Notes under the pieces: generated by a model
What the model saw: only the letters and a program-made list of their open reading frames with translations
The model's database searches: none
Told to the model about the DNA's origin: nothing
Translations under genes and position numbers: made by a program
DNA from: Patescibacteria group bacterium
GTDB taxonomy: Bacteria > Patescibacteriota > Gracilibacteria > UBA1369 > PNNO01
Assembly (NCBI GenBank): GCA_018821175.1
Contig: JAHJMX010000034.1
Coordinates: forward strand, 1-11,439
Direction: 5' to 3'
Length of the DNA: 11,439 nt
In this document: piece by piece, positions 1 to 6,203 of the stretch
How positions within the stretch are numbered: position 1 is the stretch's first letter
Layout: each line of letters starts with the position of its first letter

Positions 1-16
1 AGATCAATAGAAGATT

Positions 17-745
17 TTACAAAAATCTAGCATAAAAAAGATACTCTTGATTTCCTTCTTTGCCTTTTACTGTGCTTAACATTTCCCCGCGGACATCAAA
101 TCCATTTGATTTAAAAGTGTCTCTTATTCGCAATAGTGATTTTTCTACCTCTGCTAAGCTTGTCACTATCCCCTTTTTCAAGAATGTTTTTCCAACTTCG
201 AATTGTGGCTTTATCAAAGCCACAACTTCACCCCCGTCTATACAAAATTTTGGCAAAATTTCGATAATATGCTGAATTGAAATAAATGAAACATCAATGA
301 CAATCAAATCTAATTTTTCTTGAATCAATTTTGAATCAAATTTCCTAATATCCATTCCTTCAAAACTGTGTACTCTTGGATTTTGCAAAATAGATTTGTG
401 AAGCTGATTAGTTCCAACATCAACAGCATAAATTTTCTCAGCCCCAAAATTCAAAAGACATTGTGTGAATCCACCTGTAGATGAACCAATATCGAGACAA
501 ATTTTATTTTTAACATCAACTTTGAAATTTTTAATGGCACCTTCAAGCTTCATACCACTACGACTCACATATTTAATCTCCCCTTTCAAAATAATCTCAT
601 CATTTTCATCAACTTTATATGCAACTTTTTTCTTTTGTACACCATTAACAAAAACCATCCCATCCCCAATCAAAGTTTGAGCTTTTTGCCTAGTTTCAAC
701 CATTCCTTGCTGAACCAAGAAAATATCAAGTCTAACTTTTTCCAT
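17..745 (-). CDS. tlyA: TlyA-family rRNA 2'-O-methyltransferase
   Basis: This gene probably encodes the cytosolic SAM-dependent enzyme that 2'-O-methylates cytidine in ribosomal RNA (known family targets are 23S C1920 and, in long forms, 16S C1409). Residues 1-60 form an S4 RNA-binding domain (LDIFLVQQG, then VFVNG). Residues 66-240 form an FtsJ/RrmJ-like methyltransferase with the SAM loop DIGSSTGGFTQ at 85-95 and AVDVG at 107-111. The FtsJ catalytic tetrad is visible as K66, D151, K179 and E234. At 242 aa it is shorter than the roughly 268-aa M. tuberculosis protein, which fits the short type I TlyA that modifies only 23S rRNA; that subtype is inferred. The ATG shares one base with the TAA of the upstream gene and has no Shine-Dalgarno motif, so translation is probably coupled. 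The stop is TAA, 16 bases from the window edge. Confidence 0.95.
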   Translation of the reverse strand: MEKVRLDIFLVQQGMVETRQKAQTLIGDGMVFVNGVQKKKVAYKVDENDEIILKGEIKYVSRSGMKLEGAIKNFKVDVKNKICLDIGSSTGGFTQCLLNFGAEKIYAVDVGTNQLHKSILQNPRVHSFEGMDIRKFDSKLIQEKLDLIVIDVSFISIQHIIEILPKFCIDGGEVVALIKPQFEVGKTFLKKGIVTSLAEVEKSLLRIRDTFKSNGFDVRGEMLSTVKGKEGNQEYLFYARFL

Positions 746-1197
746 TAAGATTTTGTTTTCATATTTGAATAGTTTTTCAGATCACAGTGATTTCTAGAAC
801 TATTATATACATTAGAAAACATACGTAAACTATGTTCACAAGTATTATATGAAAAGTTTTCAGTAGAAATTTCTTCAAGTAAAATATCCAAAATTTCTTC
901 CCAAATCAAATTGTATTTCTGCTTATCCAAACAAAGCATAGTGCGAATTTCACTTGCTTTCCCTTTATAAATCAACTCTTTAAAATCTCCGGCATTATTT
1001 TTAACAAAAATTTTCATAGCATTATGAAAAATACCAATATAATCAACAATAATCTCCCAGACATTATCGTTCTCAATATTCAGCTTTTCTCTTAACTTTT
1101 CAGGTCCATAAGCAATGTAAAAATCAACAACTTTGTCACCAAATCGGCTAATCAAGCTATAAATCCTGTTCTTTCGTAAACGTGACTGCATAAGCAT
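745..1197 (-). CDS. hypothetical protein, first gene of tlyA unit
   Basis: I do not recognise this 150-aa protein. It has no signal peptide, transmembrane segment or familiar motif; it reads as a mostly helical soluble protein with a basic N-terminus (QSRLRKNR), many aromatic and Ile/Leu residues in its middle, and a polar, Asn/Ser-rich tail. Three cysteines lie in its second half (LCLDK, NTCEH, NHCDL) without a metal-site spacing I can name. Its stop overlaps the tlyA start by one base, and a consensus promoter lies 44-71 bases upstream, so it is the lead gene of a hypothetical-tlyA transcription unit and may have an RNA- or ribosome-related role, which is a guess from position only. The ATG at 1197 was taken as start; a second ATG two codons in (1191) is equally possible, and neither has a Shine-Dalgarno motif. 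Confidence 0.75.
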   Translation of the reverse strand: MLMQSRLRKNRIYSLISRFGDKVVDFYIAYGPEKLREKLNIENDNVWEIIVDYIGIFHNAMKIFVKNNAGDFKELIYKGKASEIRTMLCLDKQKYNLIWEEILDILLEEISTENFSYNTCEHSLRMFSNVYNSSRNHCDLKNYSNMKTKS

Positions 1198-1240
1198 TAA
1201 TTTGTTTTATTTATAATAATATCCAAATCGCAAGGATATG

Positions 1241-1268
1241 ATTATACGGACTTTCTGGGTTTTGTCAA
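1241..1268 (-). promoter_or_regulatory. consensus sigma-70-type promoter for the hypothetical-tlyA unit
   Basis: On the minus strand a perfect -35 TTGACA (1268-1263) is followed after 16 bases by a perfect -10 TATAAT (1246-1241). Transcription would start near 1234, giving a leader of about 37 bases before the ATG at 1197. The spacing is one short of the 17-base optimum. It lies in the 148-base gap between divergent genes; no comparably good promoter is visible there for the plus-strand gene at 1346. Confidence 0.8.
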
Positions 1269-1345
1269 TATTGTGATCTTACTATTCCATTTAACGACAA
1301 AGATAGCTATATTTTACAAAGTAAATTACGTTAACCTTTATATAT

Positions 1346-1573
1346 ATGAACAATAAGAAAATTATCACAAAAGACATGTTAATCTCGGAAGTTCTACATG
1401 GATATCCGGAAACTTTCGATGTTTTTGTTGGACATGAAATTGGTTGTATAGGATGTTCGATGGCACATGCAGAAACAATCGAAGAAGGAATGATTGCTCA
1501 CGGAATTGATCCAGACAAATTTGTAGAAGTTTTGAATGAAAAAGTTGAAGCAGAAAAGAAAAGAAACCAATAA
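1346..1573 (+). CDS. DUF1858 / hybrid-cluster-protein-associated CxxC domain protein
   Basis: This 75-aa protein is essentially a single DUF1858 domain (also described as a hybrid cluster protein-associated disulfide domain). The diagnostic features are an N-terminal ITKDMLISEVL helix, a PETFDVFVGHEIGC stretch, the C34-x-x-C37 pair in GCIGCSMA, then ETIEEGMIAHGID and a charged helix to the end. The cysteine pair suggests a redox-active disulfide or a metal or cluster contact, but the family has no firmly established reaction. In other genomes the domain occurs near hybrid cluster protein genes or fused to other redox domains; here it stands alone between the tlyA unit and an adaptor gene, neither of which is obviously redox-related. 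The ATG is preceded only by TTTATATAT, with no Shine-Dalgarno. A weak TTTACA (1313-1318) and TTTATA (1337-1342) pair would make the transcript nearly leaderless, but this is speculative. Confidence 0.9.
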   Translation: MNNKKIITKDMLISEVLHGYPETFDVFVGHEIGCIGCSMAHAETIEEGMIAHGIDPDKFVEVLNEKVEAEKKRNQ

Positions 1574-1611
1574 ATTTATTTTGAAATAAACCAAACTACA
1601 CATCTTCGCAC

Positions 1612-1639
1612 TTGACATGATCGGTATTTTTGTTATAAT
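1612..1639 (+). promoter_or_regulatory. consensus sigma-70-type promoter for the adaptor gene
   Basis: A perfect TTGACA (1612-1617) and a perfect TATAAT (1634-1639) are 16 bases apart. Transcription would start near 1646, leaving a leader of about 24 bases before the ATG at 1670 with no Shine-Dalgarno motif. A second TATAAT lies at 1655-1660, but it has no good -35 and would start transcription almost at the start codon. Confidence 0.8.
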
Positions 1640-1669
1640 CATCTCCTTGTTTAATATAATTACGCAAAA

Positions 1670-3079
1670 ATGGATTATTTAGATTACGAAGAAAGATACG
1701 AAAGCAAGAGCGTTACACGCAGTTGCTTAGGGACAATAGTTAACCTACTATTCGTTATCGCAATATGCTTTGGGCTATATTACGGATATATTTATTTGCG
1801 CGATAATGTTTTCAACAAAGACGCCGATCAAACTACGGAAGACACCCAAACAGAAGATGAATATGTGTGTGGATGGAGATGGGATTTTTGGAATAGCATT
1901 GATTGCGAAGAAGATTCAAATACTGAACCTGAGACTGACAATAACGATGATGACAATACAAATACAGAAGATCCTTCGACTGAAACTGAAGATGAAGTTG
2001 ATGATGATGTAGATAACAATGAAGAAACTTCTCCAAACCTACAAGTATCAGGAAATGTTTATGCATATGAAGTAATAGACGTAAAAGTTTCAAATGCTGG
2101 AACAATTTCTGACCTAAACAAATCAGTTGGAGATACAATCAAATATGGCGATAAAATCGCAACATTAATTACAGGAAAATCAGATAGTACTGTTTCAAAT
2201 AGTAATTACATGACTTATGTAAACCAAGAAAAAGCACTAGTAGACCAAGTGAACATTTTGTACGACGAAATATACAAAGCTGAACTAGCTGTTCGAAACG
2301 CACAAATAGCACACAATAACAAAGTTTATGGATATAATGATTCCGTTCAATATTATTACAATGCAATTATTGCACAAAATAATACTGTAATTGCTGCAGA
2401 AAATAGATATTTAGATGCTAAAGAACTTTATTATCAAGCAACCCATGATAGATACGAAGTTTATATTTCAGAATCTGAAGCGTTAAGACAAATGGAAATT
2501 AGAAAAAAAGAATATGAAGAAGCTAAAAGTAATTTTTCTAATCTTGAAAGCACAAGAGATATTAATTTGAATAATTATTTACGTGATATTGAAACTGCGA
2601 AAAGACAAATTGATTCAGCTAACGCTACCGTTGCAGCAATCAAACCGGGCAAAGATGCACAAATTGCAACATTATTAGTAGAAATTGAAGAAGTAAGAGC
2701 ACAAATGAATGTGACAAGTACAACGTCAACTATAACAACTACAAATACTAAAGAAATTACATCCCCAATTACTGGAAAAATTTCAGATATTAATGTAACA
2801 AATGGAACTAGTCTGGATTACGGAGAAACAATTCTTACAATTGAAGATTTGAGTAAAGTAAAAGTTGTGACATACGTTAAATCAGACTTGCTTAGTTACG
2901 CAAAAATTGGAGAGAATGCACTTATTGAAGGGCCAAACGACATCAACTATAAGGGTGTAATCACCGATATAAGTGATGTAGACTCAAAAACTGGCAAAGC
3001 AACTGTGGAAATTGAAGTCCCAAATAGCAGCGGTAAATTTACATCAGGATTAACTACAAATGTAATTTTTACAAAATAA
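1670..3079 (+). CDS. HlyD/MacA-like membrane-fusion (adaptor) protein with acidic linker
   Basis: This 469-aa protein looks like the adaptor subunit of an ABC- or RND-type exporter. Residues 1-19 are a short charged cytosolic tail; 20-43 are a membrane anchor (IVNLLFVIAICFGLYYGY). Residues 51-125 are a low-complexity linker dominated by Asp, Glu, Thr and Asn, interrupted by a Cys67-to-Cys79 segment with three Trp. Residues 126-171 are the first half of a lipoyl/barrel-sandwich domain (VSNAGTISDL, VGDTIKYGDKIATL). About 180-350 is a long alpha-helical coiled coil rich in Gln, Ala, Tyr and Asn. Residues 362-392 are the second lipoyl half (TSPITGKISDINV, then GETILTIED), and 395-469 form the beta-barrel end. 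The family normally works with an inner-membrane transporter, sometimes with an outer-membrane channel; neither is encoded in this window, so cargo and partner are unknown. It is a single-gene unit with its own promoter and terminator. Confidence 0.88.
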   Translation: MDYLDYEERYESKSVTRSCLGTIVNLLFVIAICFGLYYGYIYLRDNVFNKDADQTTEDTQTEDEYVCGWRWDFWNSIDCEEDSNTEPETDNNDDDNTNTEDPSTETEDEVDDDVDNNEETSPNLQVSGNVYAYEVIDVKVSNAGTISDLNKSVGDTIKYGDKIATLITGKSDSTVSNSNYMTYVNQEKALVDQVNILYDEIYKAELAVRNAQIAHNNKVYGYNDSVQYYYNAIIAQNNTVIAAENRYLDAKELYYQATHDRYEVYISESEALRQMEIRKKEYEEAKSNFSNLESTRDINLNNYLRDIETAKRQIDSANATVAAIKPGKDAQIATLLVEIEEVRAQMNVTSTTSTITTTNTKEITSPITGKISDINVTNGTSLDYGETILTIEDLSKVKVVTYVKSDLLSYAKIGENALIEGPNDINYKGVITDISDVDSKTGKATVEIEVPNSSGKFTSGLTTNVIFTK

Positions 3080-3116
3080 TAAGTACGGATAAACTTAATA
3101 TAAACCACCACTATAG

Positions 3117-3150
3117 AAAATCCCATCCCCATCAAGGCTTGGGATTTTTT
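3117..3150 (+). terminator. intrinsic terminator after the adaptor gene
   Basis: A 9-bp stem pairs AAAATCCCA (3117-3125) with TGGGATTTT (3140-3148) around a 14-base loop, and the 3' arm runs into six T residues (3145-3150). It lies 38 bases past the adaptor stop and upstream of priA, so it probably separates the two genes. Confidence 0.8.
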
Positions 3151-3165
3151 GTTTAACAAAGCATC

Positions 3166-3194
3166 TTCACAAATCCAATATTGATAGATACAAT
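3166..3194 (+). promoter_or_regulatory. probable priA promoter
   Basis: TTCACA (3166-3171) and TACAAT (3189-3194), each one base off consensus, are 17 bases apart, just after the adaptor terminator. Transcription would begin near 3201, with a leader of about 45 bases to the priA ATG. The rest of the 166-base gap holds only the terminator and nothing else I can identify. Confidence 0.5.
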
Positions 3195-3245
3195 GAAATC
3201 CCCTACTTTCCTACAATAGATAAATTGTACAACTGAAGAATAAAG

Positions 3246-5234
3246 ATGAAATTATTTGCAAAAATTTGCCTAAAGAGACGAATGCCAAGACAACTTGCAA
3301 CTCTTGTTTATGAAGTCCCAGAATCTCTAAAGGAAACAATTAAAATTGGTAGTTACGTTAATATCCCTTTGCGAAATAAATTTGAAGAAGGAATTGTCTT
3401 GGACGTTTCTAAAAAAGAACCAAGTTATCAAACAAAGGAAATTATTGGGAATATTTTTGATCAGCCAATACTGGATAAATGGCAGATAGACTTAATGAAT
3501 TGGATTGCAACTTATTACAAAGCTCCAGTGTGGAATGTAATACAACTTTTTTTGCCACCAAAAATTTATCCAGAAAGTGAAATAAAAAAGTTTGAAGATA
3601 AATATGACGAAAAAAATAAGCATTTTGCATTAAATGAAAAATTCAAACTTACAAAAGATCAAAAAAATGCATTCGAAAAGATTTTGAATACAAAAAAAGT
3701 AAGTTTGCTACACGGCATAACGGGTTCAGGGAAAACTGAGATTTACCTTCATCTTGTTGAAAAATATATGAATGAAGGAAAACAAAGCATTCTCGTTGTC
3801 CCAGAGATTTCCTTGACGCCACAAATGATCAAATATTTTCAGAGAATTTTTGGCGAAAAAGTTGCAATCCTACACAGCAAATTAACAGCTAAAAAAAGAT
3901 CTATAGAATGGCTAAAAATTAAACACAATCTTGCTCCAATCATTATCGGCCCAAGATCTGCAATCTTCGCTCCAACAAAAAATCTTGGACTTATCATCCT
4001 AGACGAAGAGCATGAATTCTCATATAAACAAGACCAAATTCCCCGATATCACGCACTTGATGTAATCAAAAAAATAGCAGAACTCAAAGGCGATGTGAAA
4101 ATAGTTTTAGGTAGTGCAACTCCATCAGTTGAATCTTATTACAAAGCAAAAAATAAAGAATACGAACTAATTGAATTAAATCAAAGAATTGGTACTGCGA
4201 ATCTTCCTCAAGTTCATGTAGTAGATTTAAGACTAGAATTTCAAAAAGGAAATTATTCAGTATTAAGCGATTTGATGCAGGATAAAATAACTCAAACTCT
4301 TGCAAACAAAAAACAAGTAATTTTATTTTTGAATAAAAGAGGAAGTGCATCTGCCATTGTATGCCGAGAATGTGGATATATTGAAAAATGCCCAGGCTGC
4401 GATGTCCCAATGACATATCACAAATTGCTACCACAAAGTACAAGCCATAAACCATCTCTAATTTGCCATCATTGTGGATTAATAAAAGAAGTCCCAATTC
4501 ACTGCCCAACCTGTGAAAGTGTTTCAATCAAACATGTCGGAGCAGGAACTCAACGTGTCGAAGAAGAAGTCCATAAATTATTCCCAAATGCCCGCGTAGC
4601 GCGTGTTGACAAAGACACAACTGCAAAACGTGGATCCTTTGAGGAAATTTATGGAAAATTCAAAAAAGGCGAATTAGATATTTTAATAGGAACGCAAATG
4701 ATTGGTAAAGGATTACACTTCCCTAATGTCGATTTAGTTGGCGTGATTTTGGCTGATATCGGACTTCATTTCCCTGACTTCCAAAGTTCACAAAGGACAT
4801 TCCAGTTACTAACACAAGTTGCTGGACGTGCAGGGCGTGACAAAACCGCTGGTGAAGTGGTTTTTCAGACTTACATGCCAACAAATGCTGCTATAGAATT
4901 TGCAAAAAATCATGATTATAGGAATTTTTATGAATATGAAATCAAACAACGCGCTACATTTCAATATCCTCCATTTGAAAATTTGGTAAAGATGAGTTTT
5001 GTACATAAGAATGTAAAAATAGCTGAAGAAGAAGCGCGCGAAACCTATGAAAAGCTGAAGGAGATTTTACCAGAATCGTATAAATTGAACATATATCCTG
5101 CCCTAATGTTCAAACTCAACAACAAATATAGATGGAATTTGCTAATCCAAGGTGAAAATCCATCAAAATTCTTGGATCAAATCGTTTTAACCGAAAACTG
5201 CCGTGTAGATGTAGACCCCATCTCGGTTAGTTAG
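3246..5234 (+). CDS. priA: primosomal protein N' (PriA), replication-restart helicase
   Basis: PriA is the superfamily 2 3'-to-5' DNA helicase that recognises stalled forks and starts primosome and replicative-helicase reloading. Residues 1-105 resemble the 3'-DNA-binding domain. The helicase core begins near 133 with LTKDQ, followed by Walker A GITGSGKT (157-164), DEEH (253-256), the aromatic-rich loop FSYKQDQIPRYH, GSATPS (289-294), GTQMIGKGLHFPNV (482-495) and motif VI QVAGRAGR (524-531). All eight zinc-binding cysteines of the family are present: 373, 376, 382, 385, 407, 410, 420 and 423. Residues 540-662 are the C-terminal domain. At 662 aa it is shorter than the 732-aa E. coli protein, and the space between the DNA-binding domain and the helicase is about 27 residues, too small for the usual winged-helix domain. 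It converges on the lipoprotein gene with a 3-base gap. The ATG context (GAAGAATAAAG) holds only a weak purine stretch. Confidence 0.97.
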   Translation: MKLFAKICLKRRMPRQLATLVYEVPESLKETIKIGSYVNIPLRNKFEEGIVLDVSKKEPSYQTKEIIGNIFDQPILDKWQIDLMNWIATYYKAPVWNVIQLFLPPKIYPESEIKKFEDKYDEKNKHFALNEKFKLTKDQKNAFEKILNTKKVSLLHGITGSGKTEIYLHLVEKYMNEGKQSILVVPEISLTPQMIKYFQRIFGEKVAILHSKLTAKKRSIEWLKIKHNLAPIIIGPRSAIFAPTKNLGLIILDEEHEFSYKQDQIPRYHALDVIKKIAELKGDVKIVLGSATPSVESYYKAKNKEYELIELNQRIGTANLPQVHVVDLRLEFQKGNYSVLSDLMQDKITQTLANKKQVILFLNKRGSASAIVCRECGYIEKCPGCDVPMTYHKLLPQSTSHKPSLICHHCGLIKEVPIHCPTCESVSIKHVGAGTQRVEEEVHKLFPNARVARVDKDTTAKRGSFEEIYGKFKKGELDILIGTQMIGKGLHFPNVDLVGVILADIGLHFPDFQSSQRTFQLLTQVAGRAGRDKTAGEVVFQTYMPTNAAIEFAKNHDYRNFYEYEIKQRATFQYPPFENLVKMSFVHKNVKIAEEEARETYEKLKEILPESYKLNIYPALMFKLNNKYRWNLLIQGENPSKFLDQIVLTENCRVDVDPISVS

Positions 5235-5237
5235 ATT

Positions 5238-6056
5238 TTATCTTGGCTCTAAAGAATTAAGCCTATTATTAATATCCACATAAGAAGCAGGCTCAATCAA
5301 AATTACATTAATCCCTGATTTTTCTATTTTATTTACAAGATTTTCATCCCCAATCATATCTTTTAAAAGCGGATCTCGATTATTTTCGAAATGTTCAGCC
5401 CCTGCTATTACAGCAATACAATTAGCTTTTGTGTAATCCAACATTTTCACTAAGTTATTCGACATAGCACCTTCTCTCTTCGAATTCAACTTTAAAGCTT
5501 CAACAGGATTCCCGTTGTGAGACATATCAAGCATCTTTTTTCTAATATTTGTATCATCAATCCAGAAACTATCAACATTGTTCCCATGTTTCATCTCAGC
5601 CTTAATAAAAGCATAATATGATTTCCCAAGGCCTTTTCCAATTAAATCATCTGAATCTACACGGCCATAATCAAGCCCCTCTCCACCAAGATTACGAAGA
5701 CCTTTATTCAATAATTCCCCAACCACATTAACTATTTCATCATGCAATTTATAAATATCTTGATTAAGTTTTTTCTTATCCATATATGTCTTACTCGGAT
5801 GAATCATCTTAATCCCAATAACTGTTTTCTCATTTGGCATTCCTGGAGTTCGATAAATAATTTTGCCATCCACCCCCAAATCAGCATCAGATAAAACCTT
5901 ACAATCTAAAGCTTGTTTCTTGCTCCCACTATTACTAACTTTCTGTTCTAATGTTGGCTCTTCATATTTCACCATTTCTTTCTTACACCCTGATATTAAA
6001 GTTCCTATAGTTGCAGCTGAAAAAACAACTTTTTTTCCGAATGAATCTAATCTCAT
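5238..6056 (-). CDS. putative lipoprotein with TraB/GumN/ChaN-like motifs
   Basis: This 272-aa protein starts with a lipoprotein signal peptide: basic KK at 8-9, hydrophobic 10-21, and lipobox ISGC with the lipidated cysteine at 24. A polar linker follows (25-60). The remainder shows the spaced landmarks of the TIKI/TraB/GumN/ChaN group: a strand with His (VIGIKMIH, His86), GGEG with Glu126, an Arg-Glu pair before a Met (KREGAMSNN, Arg194 and Glu195), and a late GAEH motif (219-222) in a hydrophobic strand (IAVIAGAEH). Family members include predicted hydrolases and haem-binding lipoproteins; the assignment rests on motif order only and the substrate is unknown. After processing it should sit on the outer face of the cytoplasmic membrane and depend on a lipoprotein diacylglyceryl transferase such as the one encoded at 10290. 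It has a consensus promoter and is probably transcribed alone. No Shine-Dalgarno precedes the ATG. Confidence 0.85.
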   Translation of the reverse strand: MRLDSFGKKVVFSAATIGTLISGCKKEMVKYEEPTLEQKVSNSGSKKQALDCKVLSDADLGVDGKIIYRTPGMPNEKTVIGIKMIHPSKTYMDKKKLNQDIYKLHDEIVNVVGELLNKGLRNLGGEGLDYGRVDSDDLIGKGLGKSYYAFIKAEMKHGNNVDSFWIDDTNIRKKMLDMSHNGNPVEALKLNSKREGAMSNNLVKMLDYTKANCIAVIAGAEHFENNRDPLLKDMIGDENLVNKIEKSGINVILIEPASYVDINNRLNSLEPR

Positions 6057-6088
6057 ATCAATATTTTTATGTTATACCACGGAACGTG

Positions 6089-6117
6089 ATTATATGTGCT
6101 TTAGTAAGCCCTGTCAA
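6089..6117 (-). promoter_or_regulatory. consensus sigma-70-type promoter for the lipoprotein gene
   Basis: On the minus strand a perfect TTGACA (6117-6112) and a perfect TATAAT (6094-6089) have the optimal 17-base spacing. Transcription would start near 6082, giving a leader of about 26 bases to the ATG at 6056. The -35 box forms one arm of an inverted repeat, GTCAA (6113-6117) and TTGAC (6123-6127), whose other arm would be a plus-strand TTGACT, but no convincing -10 follows that on the plus strand. Confidence 0.85.
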
Positions 6118-6167
6118 GCAGGTTGACTTATCAAAAATTACAGCTGGTAAAGCTAAAAACTTTTCAT

Positions 6168-6173
6168 TATACT
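6168..6173 (+). promoter_or_regulatory. possible -10 box for trpS
   Basis: TATACT is the best -10 candidate in the 147-base gap before trpS and would start transcription near 6180, about 24 bases before the ATG at 6204. The sequence at the -35 distance (TGGTAA, 6145-6150) is poor. No T-box, leader peptide with tandem Trp codons, or attenuator is visible in this gap. Confidence 0.3.
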
Positions 6174-6203
6174 TTCACTCAGAATCGATTACTTTTTATA
6201 AAT

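Noticed and set aside
1575..1590. Inverted repeat TTTATTTTGAAATAAA after the DUF1858 gene
   Set aside because: The stem is entirely A-T with a tiny loop and no following T-run; it is too weak to call a terminator in such AT-rich DNA.
1828..2138. Overlapping frames across the acidic linker of the adaptor (a Ser-rich minus frame and others)
   Set aside because: They are the low-complexity Asp/Glu/Thr repeat read in other frames; the adaptor frame has start, promoter, domains and terminator.
4084..4527. 147-codon open frame antisense to priA
   Set aside because: It mirrors the coding strand of a well-supported helicase, its translation has no recognisable motif, and it is Leu/Phe/His-skewed as expected of a shadow frame.
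5219..5275. Possible bidirectional terminator between convergent priA and lipoprotein genes
   Set aside because: Only short imperfect pairings such as GGCT/AGCC are seen, with no T-run; how these transcripts end is not visible.
6123..6203. In-frame TTG that would lengthen TrpS by 27 residues
   Set aside because: The added residues do not match TrpS N-termini, while the ATG at 6204 starts just before the conserved GVQPSG segment.
6118..6203. T-box or Trp attenuator before trpS
   Set aside because: No specifier-loop context, conserved T-box sequence, leader peptide with Trp codons, or strong hairpin plus T-run is present.
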